Source of the DNA: Aquimarina rhabdastrellae
GTDB taxonomy: Bacteria > Bacteroidota > Bacteroidia > Flavobacteriales > Flavobacteriaceae
DNA length: 64,000 nt
Direction of reading: 5' to 3'
Assembly: GCA_947387485.1 (NCBI GenBank)
Contig: CANDNT010000003.1
Location: 1-64,000, forward strand
Part shown: positions 31,258 to 39,921 of the stretch, in pieces
How positions within the stretch are numbered: position 1 is the first letter of the stretch
Layout: each line of letters begins with the position of its first letter
Translations under genes and position numbers: made by a program
Notes under the pieces: model-generated
Database searches by the model: none
What the model saw: only the letters and a program-made list of their open reading frames with translations
What the model was told of the DNA's origin: nothing

Positions 31258-32112
31258 ATGAGAAACTTGTTAAAGTCTATCTTTATATCTTTATTTCCGC
31301 TACTCGCCATATTTTTCTTTGTTGATAGTGGAATTCATTTATTTTTTCAAGACTCTCTTATTGCTCAAATAGGAAATATCATTGTATCTTCTGGAGTCAT
31401 TTTCTTTTTCCTGAATATTTTCATTAATCCTGTAGCAAGAACCGAAGCTATTCCTAAATATTATACGTTATGGATATTTCTTGGTTTTTCTATAAGTTCT
31501 TTTACAGCCATTACTAATCATACTTTAAGTCATTCTATTCCTGCCATTTCTCTTGCTGTAGGATGGGTTATTTATTTAGCATGGTTCTCAGTTTTTAAGA
31601 ATCGAAATAACAATACTATATTAAAACTTAATACTATTTTACCTGAATTTAAGCTAGAAACTACACGTAGAGATTATATATCGTCTCATCAATTTCTTTC
31701 TGCACCCAGTATATTTTTATTTTATAGAGGTAATTGGTGTCCTTTATGTTTAGCTCAAATCAAAGAAATTGCAGCTCAATATAAGGAGCTAGAAAATAGA
31801 GGTGTTAATATGGTTTTTATAAGTCCTCAACCTCATAAATATTCAAAAAATCTTGCAAGAAAATACGATTTAGGCTTTCATTTTCTTGTTGATAAGAATA
31901 ATAAAGTTGCTACACAATTAGGTATTCTTTCAAAAAATGGAATTCCAGCAGGTTTTCAAGCTTTAGGTTATGATAGTGACACTACTTTACCTACTGTTGT
32001 AATCACTGACGAAGAAGGTAAAATTATTTATATAAATCTTACTGATAATTATCGTGTAAGACCTGAGCCTAAAACCTTTATAGAAGCTTTAGATAAACAC
32101 CTTACTGCCTAA
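31258..32112 (+). CDS. membrane-anchored AhpC/TSA (peroxiredoxin-like) protein
   Basis: A 284-residue protein: four predicted membrane helices in residues ~7-112, then a thioredoxin-fold domain. The active-site segment is FLFYRGNWCPLCLAQIKEI with Cys161 and Cys164, so a CxxC pair is present where many AhpC/TSA enzymes have one peroxidatic Cys. A cis-Pro region (GYDSDTTLPTVVITDEEGK) follows. Peroxide or disulphide reduction at the membrane is likely. Divergent from DUF2851; transcription of its downstream side is unclear. Confidence 0.82.
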   Translation: MRNLLKSIFISLFPLLAIFFFVDSGIHLFFQDSLIAQIGNIIVSSGVIFFFLNIFINPVARTEAIPKYYTLWIFLGFSISSFTAITNHTLSHSIPAISLAVGWVIYLAWFSVFKNRNNNTILKLNTILPEFKLETTRRDYISSHQFLSAPSIFLFYRGNWCPLCLAQIKEIAAQYKELENRGVNMVFISPQPHKYSKNLARKYDLGFHFLVDKNNKVATQLGILSKNGIPAGFQALGYDSDTTLPTVVITDEEGKIIYINLTDNYRVRPEPKTFIEALDKHLTA

Positions 32113-32722
32113 AAATATTTTTTTAACGGTTTAACATCACTTGATTTATGATATATTTTACCTTCAAATCTATCGTATCCCGCAAAAAATGTACTATTGG
32201 TAAAGTTTTATGTATTAATGGTAACTCATATTTCAAAATCATTCCGTTATTTTGTGGTATAGTTTTTGAAACATCACTTATGTGTTAAGATAAAATCCTA
32301 AGCTTAGTTGAGTTTGTGTTAGGTTATTGATGGCTATCGCTTCTTAGATAGCCATCATATTTTTTTTAATCCCATTTCATTTTTTATCCTCGTATATTAG
32401 TTTTAAGTCAAGAACAATTGTTGCGGTTTTATAAATTAAGAGTGATTAGAAGAATTTTGGATTGAATCTAAAATTTAAAAGGGTTTTCAACATAAACTTT
32501 ATAACGAATATCTGTAGCAGGTAGCTTATAAGAGAATACTTTTCAAACTATCTAAGATTTCTATATTATATAATGGATATCTACTATTCGATATTCTTTT
32601 ATCGAACTATATAAAGTATAACATAAAATTAATTATTGTTGGAGTAAAATAAAATCAACAATTGTTAACTTACTTTTTCTATTTATAAAGATAATTCACT
32701 CACCCCCTTTTATAATTAATCC
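32113..32722. other. 610-bp non-coding region with an isolated terminator
   Basis: No ORF can be supported here. At 32328-32367 a perfect 11-bp stem (TGATGGCTATC with GATAGCCATCA) is followed by a long T run, a canonical rightward terminator that lies more than 200 bp past the peroxiredoxin-like gene. It could end a long 3' UTR or a small RNA. The part 32370-32720 shows nothing clear beyond AT-rich sequence. Confidence 0.6.
32328..32367 (+). terminator. strong intrinsic terminator without an adjacent gene
   Basis: Stem 32328-32338 with 32347-32357, an 8-nt loop, then TATTTTTTTT. Among the clearest terminators in the window. A weak -7-like box (TAGTTTTTG) at about 32260-32268 might start a ~100-nt RNA that ends here. 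Confidence 0.8.
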
Positions 32723-33703
32723 CTAGTTTTCTACATTAGGATATATATTGAATTTATTAAAAAATGCTTTTTTAAATTTTGAAGAGTTTGAGTAATTTAA
32801 CCTATCCATCACTTCTTTTATCGATTTCCTTTCTACAAAAATCATATTATAAGAGCTTTCTAATTTTCTATTATTAAAAAACTCCAATGGTGTTTCATTA
32901 TGTATTTCTCTAAACATATTAAAGAAGCTCGTTCTACTCATATTTGCCATCGCAGCAAGTTTATCTACACCTATAAAAGGACTTTCTAAATGATTTTTAA
33001 GATATGTACTTACCTTATATATATATTCTACCTGAAGAGTATTAACGTTAAAAGGATCTTCTGATGTTCGCCATCGTAATGCATCTTTCCAGAATGTTTC
33101 TAATAAAATAATACCTCTAGCTGTATAATAAAGATAGTTTTCTACTTTGTTTAGATTAGGATGTACTATTTGATCAAATAATGTTGCTTGTTTATATGAT
33201 AGGTAAAACTTGTCTATATGTTCATGAGTGTATTGTATGTATTCATCTATTAAGCGATGAGCCTCTGGTTTTTTGTAATACTCTTTCAAGAAATCTTGTT
33301 TTATTACAATCATCACCGACTTTACTTCTGCTCCTTTAGGAACAAAAACACTTTCTCCATATCTAGCGTGAACACATCTCATGTTTCCAGGTGTATATCC
33401 AGCTTCATAAGTGCTAATAATTTCGTCTTTATCTATCTTATGATGTAACGCATATTTTCTAAAGTGCAAAATGATATCCCTTTCTTCTATAGGTACTCTA
33501 AGGTATTCTATATCACAATGTGCTTTATAATTATTGATTAATAAAAATACTTGATCTGTGATTTTATAATACGATAAATACCCTTCTCCTATTTCTTTTG
33601 GAAAGAAGATTCGATCTGAATCTTTATAAGAATTTAGTTCTTTCCTAAAATAATTACTAAGTGTATCCAAGTTTGAGAAATCAAATTGAAATCTTTTTAA
33701 CAT
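32723..33703 (-). CDS. AraC family transcriptional regulator
   Basis: A 326-residue regulator. The C-terminal ~100 residues form the AraC double helix-turn-helix: FIGVDKLAAMANMSRTSFFN and then SIKEVMDRLNYSNSSKFKKAF. The N-terminal 220 residues resemble no sensing domain that I can name. It is an orphan, with non-coding DNA on both sides, so its target is not apparent. Confidence 0.9.
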   Translation of the reverse strand: MLKRFQFDFSNLDTLSNYFRKELNSYKDSDRIFFPKEIGEGYLSYYKITDQVFLLINNYKAHCDIEYLRVPIEERDIILHFRKYALHHKIDKDEIISTYEAGYTPGNMRCVHARYGESVFVPKGAEVKSVMIVIKQDFLKEYYKKPEAHRLIDEYIQYTHEHIDKFYLSYKQATLFDQIVHPNLNKVENYLYYTARGIILLETFWKDALRWRTSEDPFNVNTLQVEYIYKVSTYLKNHLESPFIGVDKLAAMANMSRTSFFNMFREIHNETPLEFFNNRKLESSYNMIFVERKSIKEVMDRLNYSNSSKFKKAFFNKFNIYPNVEN

Positions 33704-33819
33704 ATTTATTGAATTCTGGTCATCTTACCTCATCATATCGAGGTTCTGCTTTTTTTAAAGATATACTTTTTTTTAGAATTCAAAACACTCTCACCCCTTA
33801 TAAACACAGTTATCATCAA

Positions 33820-33862
33820 AAAAAGAGGTCTTATTTCTTAAATGAAACAAGACCTCTTTTTA
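33820..33862. terminator. terminator downstream of the cysteine synthase/CBS gene
   Basis: A 13-bp perfect stem (33820-33832 with 33849-33861), A run on one side and T run on the other, 26 bp past the stop on the minus strand. It may act in both directions. Confidence 0.8.
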
Positions 33863-33887
33863 AATTATATCTCTTAAACAGTTTAGT

Positions 33888-35249
33888 TTATTTGATATGG
33901 CTTATAATATCATATTTAGTAATGATATGATGTTTTCCATCTTCTAATGCAACTAATACCGCTTGATTTCCATCTTTAATAAGCTTCGAAATTTCTTCTA
34001 CAGATGTATTTGAAGCTACTATAGGATATGGTGCTTTCATTACATCTTTAATAGGTGTAGCTCCTTTATTTTCATCTTCTAAAAATGCTGTAAATAACGC
34101 ACTTTCATCAACAGAACCTACTAACCCTTGACTATCCATTACAGGAATCTGAGAAATATTATATTTACGCATACGCTCTATGGCATGAGAAACTAATTCT
34201 TCAGTTTTTACTGTTACTAATGGTTTATCTTGATGATCTTTAATCAAATCTGTTGCTACCGCAGCTTCTTCGTCTAAAAATCCTCTTTCACGCATCCAGT
34301 CATCATTAAACATTTTACCCACATAACGGCTTCCGTGATCATGGAATAATACAATCACAACATCACCTTTCTTAAAATGCTCTTTTAATTGTAATACTCC
34401 TTTTATTGCTGCTCCTGCACTATTACCTAAGAACATTCCTTCTTCTTTTGCTAGGCGTTGCGTATAAATAGCAGCATCTTTATCGGTTACTTTTGTAAAT
34501 CCATCTATAATAGAAAAGTCTACATTTTTTGGTAAAATATCTTCACCTATTCCTTCAGTGATATAAGAATAGATTTCGTTCTCATCAAAAACACCAGTTT
34601 CATGATATTTTTTAAATACAGATCCATACGTATCAACTCCCCAAATTTTAACATTAGGATTTTGTTCTTTTAAGTATTTACCTACTCCAGAAATTGTTCC
34701 TCCTGTACCTACTCCTACTACAAAATGTGTTACCTGACCTTCTGTTTGTTCCCAGATTTCTGGCCCTGTACTTTCGTAGTGTGCTTTTGCATTTGATGGA
34801 TTATCGTATTGATTCACATACCAAGAATTAGGAATTTCTTCTCCTAATCTTTTTGATACAGAATAATATGATCTAGGATCTTCTGGTTCTACATTAGTAG
34901 GACATACCATTACTTTTGCTCCTACTGCTCTTAAGATATCTATCTTTTCTTTTGATTGTTTATCTGCCATTACACAGATTAACTTATATCCTTTTACAAT
35001 TGCAGCTAGGGCTAATCCCATTCCTGTATTTCCAGAGGTTCCTTCAATTATAGTTCCTCCTGGCTTTAAACGACCGTCTGCTTCTGCATCTTCGATCATT
35101 TTTAATGCCATTCTATCTTTTACAGAATTCCCTGGGTTGAATGTTTCATATTTTGCTAATACTAAAGCATCAACATCTTCTACTAAAGCATTCATTTTTA
35201 CCAAAGGTGTATTTCCTATGGTTTCTAATATGTTATTTGCGTATTTCAT
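33888..35249 (-). CDS. PLP-dependent cysteine synthase / cystathionine beta-synthase with CBS pair
   Basis: A 453-residue enzyme. The PLP lysine is K44 in NPGNSVKDR; the phosphate-binding loop GTSGNTGMGLA and the second loop GVGTGGTISGVG are present. Residues ~335-453 form two CBS domains (HAIERMRKYNISQIPVMDSQ). With CBS domains attached, cystathionine beta-synthase (homocysteine plus serine) is more likely than plain O-acetylserine sulfhydrylase, but sequence alone does not decide. Monocistronic. Confidence 0.9.
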   Translation of the reverse strand: MKYANNILETIGNTPLVKMNALVEDVDALVLAKYETFNPGNSVKDRMALKMIEDAEADGRLKPGGTIIEGTSGNTGMGLALAAIVKGYKLICVMADKQSKEKIDILRAVGAKVMVCPTNVEPEDPRSYYSVSKRLGEEIPNSWYVNQYDNPSNAKAHYESTGPEIWEQTEGQVTHFVVGVGTGGTISGVGKYLKEQNPNVKIWGVDTYGSVFKKYHETGVFDENEIYSYITEGIGEDILPKNVDFSIIDGFTKVTDKDAAIYTQRLAKEEGMFLGNSAGAAIKGVLQLKEHFKKGDVVIVLFHDHGSRYVGKMFNDDWMRERGFLDEEAAVATDLIKDHQDKPLVTVKTEELVSHAIERMRKYNISQIPVMDSQGLVGSVDESALFTAFLEDENKGATPIKDVMKAPYPIVASNTSVEEISKLIKDGNQAVLVALEDGKHHIITKYDIISHIK

Positions 35250-35270
35250 TTCTCTTCGTTAAAAGGTGCA

Positions 35271-35278
35271 CAAAGATA
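35271..35278 (-). promoter_or_regulatory. -7 element upstream of the cysteine synthase/CBS gene
   Basis: TATCTTTG matches TANNTTTG and lies 21 bp before the ATG, giving a short leader. No TTTG at the -33 distance is seen, so the call rests on the -7 box alone. Confidence 0.5.
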
Positions 35279-35329
35279 CAAAGTTGTATGTTCTCCTACC
35301 TCCTAATTTAACAACAAATAACAATATGT

Positions 35330-36559
35330 TTACTCAAATCTAATTGCTTTTACTGGAGATATGCGCGAAATGACATAAGAAGGTATCACTAACATTAATA
35401 AACACAATAATAATGTTCCTACATTTAACAAGAATATATAGCCTATATTTATATATACAGGTGCTGTATTTACATGATAAGTTACAGGGTTAAGTTTGAT
35501 GATATTAAAATACTTTTGAATAAAGAGTAATCCTATTCCTATTATATTACCCCAAAACAATCCTATTGCAATTAAATATGCTGCATTATATAAAAAAACC
35601 TTTCTTATACTCCAATCACTAGATCCTAATGCTTTTAATATCCCGATCATAGGTGTTCGTTCTAAAATCAATACCAACAAAGCGGTTATCATATTGATCC
35701 CTGCAACGATAATAATGATTGCTATTATTCCTATAATATTTAGATCAAAAAGTTTTAACCATTCAAAAATTGATCTGTATGTATATGTAATAGGCTGACT
35801 ATCTAGTTCTGAAGGAATAGCTTCATATATTTCATTTCCTTTTTCATTAATCTGTGAAAAATCATCAATAAAGACTTCAAATCCTCCTACCTCATCTGGT
35901 TTCCACTTATTGAGTTTTTGAATATGTCTTATATCTGCTAATAAATATGATTTATCAAATTCTTCGAATCCCGAATTATAAATTCCTACGATAACAAAAC
36001 CTCTCACATTAAATCGACTATCTGTCTTTCTAAAATAAGTATTGGCTTTATCTCCTATTGTTAATCCTAAACGATTTGCGATATGTTGAGAAATTAAAAT
36101 CTCATCATTGATTTTTGAAGAGAAATCTGGCAATCTACCTGCTACCAAATATTCTTTAAAATAGTTCCAGTCATAATCTTTTCCTATTCCTTTTACCACT
36201 ACTCCTTCAAAATCTGTTTCGGTTCTTAATATCCCTCCTTTTGCAGCTATTGCCTGAATGTGATTAATTCCTTCGACAGTAGTAAATTCTGGGTAAAAAT
36301 CTTGATGTATACTTACAGGTACCTGATGTTCTACATTATTATTATTGTCATAATTAACAATAGTCACATGCCCTTTAAACGCTGCAACTTTTTCTCTAAT
36401 CTTTTGTTGTAATCCAATTCCTGTAGCAATAGTTATCAACATCATGATCATTCCTATAGCAATAGCAGCAATTGCAATTTTTATTATTGCCCCCGAAATA
36501 CTATTTTTATGCTCTGTACTTTTTATCAGGCGTTTTGCTATAAAATACTCGAAATTCAA
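35330..36559 (-). CDS. ABC transporter permease, LolC/LolE-FtsX type
   Basis: A 409-residue inner-membrane permease with an N-terminal helix (~25-47), a large periplasmic MacB-like domain (~50-265) and three C-terminal helices (~270-400) ending PVKAIRFE. Such proteins, with a separate LolD-type ATPase, move lipoproteins from the inner membrane. The start is TTG at 36559: an in-frame stop (TAG) sits two codons upstream and no ATG precedes the conserved MNFEYFIAKRL. The ATPase is not adjacent. Divergent from namZ with only 8 bp between the two start codons. Confidence 0.88.
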   Translation of the reverse strand: MNFEYFIAKRLIKSTEHKNSISGAIIKIAIAAIAIGMIMMLITIATGIGLQQKIREKVAAFKGHVTIVNYDNNNNVEHQVPVSIHQDFYPEFTTVEGINHIQAIAAKGGILRTETDFEGVVVKGIGKDYDWNYFKEYLVAGRLPDFSSKINDEILISQHIANRLGLTIGDKANTYFRKTDSRFNVRGFVIVGIYNSGFEEFDKSYLLADIRHIQKLNKWKPDEVGGFEVFIDDFSQINEKGNEIYEAIPSELDSQPITYTYRSIFEWLKLFDLNIIGIIAIIIIVAGINMITALLVLILERTPMIGILKALGSSDWSIRKVFLYNAAYLIAIGLFWGNIIGIGLLFIQKYFNIIKLNPVTYHVNTAPVYINIGYIFLLNVGTLLLCLLMLVIPSYVISRISPVKAIRFE

Positions 36560-36567
36560 ATTTACCT

Positions 36568-37878
36568 ATGTTTTTTAAAAGTCTATTGTCGATCCCTATG
36601 CGATCTCAGCGTATCCACACTATAAATTTTCAAACTTTATGGAGGTTCTGCTATAGAAATGCTTTCAAAAATACATTTTTATTCTTTTTCATCCTCTTTA
36701 TTTCTTGTGGAAATGCAATGACTGATAAGACCGCTCTACCCCATCAAGACACCAGAGACCTTTCTACAATACAAAAGCCTATTATCACTGGAGCAAATCA
36801 AGTGGCTACATATTTACCTTATCTAAAAAATAAAAAAGTTGCTATTGTCGGGAATCAAACTTCGGTCATATTTAAAAAAAATACTCAACAGTATACTCAT
36901 CTTGTTGATTCACTATTAAGTCATCATATTGCAATTCAAAAAGTTTTTGCTCCAGAACACGGTTTTAGAGGTAAAGCTGATGCTGGAGAACATATTGTTG
37001 ATGGAAAAGATCAAAAAACGAGGCTACCTATCATTTCGTTATACGGAAAAAACAAAAAACCAAGTCCTGCTATTTTACAAAATGTAGATCTTATTCTTTT
37101 TGACATTCAAGATGTAGGTGCTCGTTTTTACACTTATATTTCCACATTACATTATGTGATGCAGGCTGCTGCCGAAAATCACATTGAAGTGATGATTCTA
37201 GATCGTCCTAATCCTAATGGTCATTATGTCGACGGACCTACCTTAGATCTTAAACACAAAAGTTTTGTAGGTATGCACCCTATTCCTATTGTTCATGGAA
37301 TGACCATTGGTGAGTATGCACAAATGATTAATGGTCAAGGTTGGTTAGGCAATGATTTACAATGTAAATTGAAGGTTATCAAGATGCAAAACTATAGTCA
37401 TAACAGTTCTTATAGCTTGCCTATAAAACCTTCTCCTAATTTACCTAATGATCAATCCATTAATTTATATCCAAGTTTATGTTTTTTTGAAGGTACTACG
37501 GTTAATGCTGGTCGAGGTACTAATAAACAATTTCAAGTTTATGGCTCTCCTTTTTTACCTGTTTCAAAATTCAGCTATACACCTAAATCTAATGCTGGTG
37601 CAAAACATCCAAAACATAAAGGTAAACGTTGTTATGGTGAGGATTTGAGTACGGTTAAAAAACTCGATCAACTTAATTTAAATTGGTTACTTAAAGCTTA
37701 TCAAACTACTCAAGATAAAGACAAATTCTTTAATTCATTCTTTGTTAAACTTGCTGGTACTTCTGAACTCCAACAACAAATCAAACAAGGATTATCTGAA
37801 AAAGAGATTCGAGCTAGTTGGAAAAAGGATTTAGACACTTATAAACAAATGCGAACCTCATATTTATTATATCCTTAA
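36568..37878 (+). CDS. namZ: exo-beta-N-acetylmuramidase NamZ (DUF1343), probable lipoprotein
   Basis: A 436-residue enzyme of the NamZ family, which removes terminal MurNAc from peptidoglycan fragments. Motifs are VAIVGNQTSV, VFAPEHGFRGKADAGE, FDIQDVGARFYTYISTLHYV and LDRPNPNG. A hydrophobic run and FISC (Cys47) suggest a lipoprotein, but the leader before it is unusually long; an ATG at 36598 is an alternative, and no other start lies closer. It leads an operon with two sensor kinases, 6 bp before the first, hinting that the kinases monitor wall turnover. Confidence 0.88.
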   Translation: MFFKSLLSIPMRSQRIHTINFQTLWRFCYRNAFKNTFLFFFILFISCGNAMTDKTALPHQDTRDLSTIQKPIITGANQVATYLPYLKNKKVAIVGNQTSVIFKKNTQQYTHLVDSLLSHHIAIQKVFAPEHGFRGKADAGEHIVDGKDQKTRLPIISLYGKNKKPSPAILQNVDLILFDIQDVGARFYTYISTLHYVMQAAAENHIEVMILDRPNPNGHYVDGPTLDLKHKSFVGMHPIPIVHGMTIGEYAQMINGQGWLGNDLQCKLKVIKMQNYSHNSSYSLPIKPSPNLPNDQSINLYPSLCFFEGTTVNAGRGTNKQFQVYGSPFLPVSKFSYTPKSNAGAKHPKHKGKRCYGEDLSTVKKLDQLNLNWLLKAYQTTQDKDKFFNSFFVKLAGTSELQQQIKQGLSEKEIRASWKKDLDTYKQMRTSYLLYP

Positions 37879-37884
37879 TCTTTT

Positions 37885-39837
37885 ATGAAAAAACTGTACT
37901 GTTCGCTTTTAGGTATACTGTGTTTCTTAAATTGCTATGCTCAAGAAACTGCATTAGATAAGCAATTTAAACACATTCGTTCTTATTTCAGTTCTACAAA
38001 AGCTGATACAGTTCCTGTTTTACTACACCGACTCATAAAAGAAAATAAGGATTATGATAGTAAGATAAAAGCCTATACCGTGATGGGGCAATTTTATAAT
38101 ACATCCAATGTATTAGATTCTGCTGCTTTTTATGGTAATCTTATACTAGAAAAAATCACAGATAATGATCCTAAACGATATGAGCGATTAACTAGAGCTC
38201 ATAATATTCTAGCTATAGCCAATACTCACAAAGGTTTATTTCAAGATGCTGCAAAATGGCATTATAAAGGTATTGATGCTGCCGACAAAGGAGATGATTA
38301 CGATCTATATTACACTCATTTACATGGACTCGCTAATGTTTATAGAATTCAAAAAGAATACGATAAGGCGCTAGAGTATTTCAAAAAATGTCTTGATCAA
38401 ACTAAATACACAAAAGTTCGCTATGCCAGTTATATCAATATAGGATTAATCTTATCAAATCAAGGTGACATTGATGGTTCTAATGAGCATTACCAAAAAG
38501 CGCTAGAAATATGTGAATCACGTACTGCTGTAAAATGCCAAATAATTGTTTTAATTAACACTGCTGCTAATTACGGAAAGCAAAAAAACTATGGCAAAGC
38601 TTTGGAACTTTATCAAAAAGCATATGATCTAACATCAAAACATCATTATAAAAAAAATAGTGTTAATGCATTACATGGATTAGCAGATATTCATATAAAA
38701 AACAATCAAGCCTATAAAGCTTTTCCTATTCTTGATAGTGCGCTTACCATTGCTAAAAGGAATAATTATTTTCAACAGCAATTAGCGATTTACCAAACCA
38801 AAATCAACACATATACTGCTTCAAAAGAATATTCTTCTGCTTTTCAAACATTACAATTGCGTACTGCTTTAAAAGATTCTATCCAGACATTACAAAAAAA
38901 CAAAGAAATCAGTGCCCTTGAAGTACAATATGAAACACTTCAAAAAGAAAAAGAGATAATTTCATTACAAAAAGAACAACAAGCAAAAGATGCCGAAATC
39001 AATAAACAAAAAGGGATCAAGAATACCGTACTTATTGCTTTTCTTATATTTTTAATTCCCTTAATTATTCTTTTAATTGTCTATTATCAAAAATTACAAA
39101 CTCAGCATCTGCTTCATATCAAGCAAAAAGAAATTAATCAACAAAAGATTAATACGCTTATAAAAGATCAAGAATTAAAACTCATAAAAGCATCTGTAAA
39201 AGGTCAAGACTTAGAACGTAAACGTATTGCTCAAGAATTACATGATACTATAGGCGGTAACCTTGCCGCTATTAAACTGCAATTCCATAATCTTGAAGCT
39301 ATTAATACAAAAGATTATTCTTCTATTTATATACAACTTGACGATACTTATAAACTTGTAAGAGATTTATCTCACAATCTGATTCCTCAAAAATTCAACA
39401 CCAGTCGTTTTAGCTTTCTAATTCAAGAATACATCAAAAACATTGCTCAAGCAAGTGAACTTCAGATCAACACTTACCTATCCCCTCAAGAAGAAATCAA
39501 TCTTCTAGATCATCGTTTTCAATATGATATTTTTATGATGTTACAAGAATTGATTACTAATACTATAAAGCATGCTCAAGCCTCTCTTATTGAGATTAAC
39601 ATCAATATGATAAATACTTCTTCTATACAATTATTATTTGAAGATAATGGAATAGGGTTTTCACCTGATGCTGCTCATAAAGGAATTGGATTATCTAATA
39701 TCAAAAATCGCCTAACAGTTCTTGGCGGAGAGTTAATTATTAATAGCACTATAAACAATGGCTGTGTTATAGATATTACGATTCCCATACCTTCTGTGGA
39801 TACTAGTACTCTTCAATATTCTCAAATGAATGCTTAA
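37885..39837 (+). CDS. TPR-containing sensor histidine kinase (HisKA_3), copy 1
   Basis: A 650-residue protein: signal peptide (CFLNCYAQ), five to seven TPR-like repeats (~60-330, for example ANVYRIQKEYDKALEYFKKC), a coiled coil, one membrane helix (~380-402), then the dimerisation/phosphoacceptor helix with His453 in AQELHDTIGG. The ATPase domain shows ITNTIKHAQ and FEDNGIGFS plus GIGLSNIKNRL. Outside sensing by TPRs and a NarL-type phosphorelay are inferred from layout. It is closely related to the next gene and lies in one operon with namZ. Confidence 0.93.
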   Translation: MKKLYCSLLGILCFLNCYAQETALDKQFKHIRSYFSSTKADTVPVLLHRLIKENKDYDSKIKAYTVMGQFYNTSNVLDSAAFYGNLILEKITDNDPKRYERLTRAHNILAIANTHKGLFQDAAKWHYKGIDAADKGDDYDLYYTHLHGLANVYRIQKEYDKALEYFKKCLDQTKYTKVRYASYINIGLILSNQGDIDGSNEHYQKALEICESRTAVKCQIIVLINTAANYGKQKNYGKALELYQKAYDLTSKHHYKKNSVNALHGLADIHIKNNQAYKAFPILDSALTIAKRNNYFQQQLAIYQTKINTYTASKEYSSAFQTLQLRTALKDSIQTLQKNKEISALEVQYETLQKEKEIISLQKEQQAKDAEINKQKGIKNTVLIAFLIFLIPLIILLIVYYQKLQTQHLLHIKQKEINQQKINTLIKDQELKLIKASVKGQDLERKRIAQELHDTIGGNLAAIKLQFHNLEAINTKDYSSIYIQLDDTYKLVRDLSHNLIPQKFNTSRFSFLIQEYIKNIAQASELQINTYLSPQEEINLLDHRFQYDIFMMLQELITNTIKHAQASLIEININMINTSSIQLLFEDNGIGFSPDAAHKGIGLSNIKNRLTVLGGELIINSTINNGCVIDITIPIPSVDTSTLQYSQMNA

Positions 39838-39921
39838 ATTATCATGACTATTTTAAGTTTATACTAAAAAAATCACGGTTTTCTGGGGTAAAAAAAAAGT
39901 GTTAAGTATTTAGATTTGTTT

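Noticed and set aside
36557..36564. TAAATTTG as promoter of the LolC/E-type permease
   Set aside because: It overlaps the only possible start codon, so transcription from it would begin within the coding region; no -33 element is found at suitable spacing.
39838..39921. Possible promoter between the two sensor kinases
   Set aside because: No TANNTTTG box was seen in the 84-bp gap; the nearest AT-rich hexamers are too poor to call.
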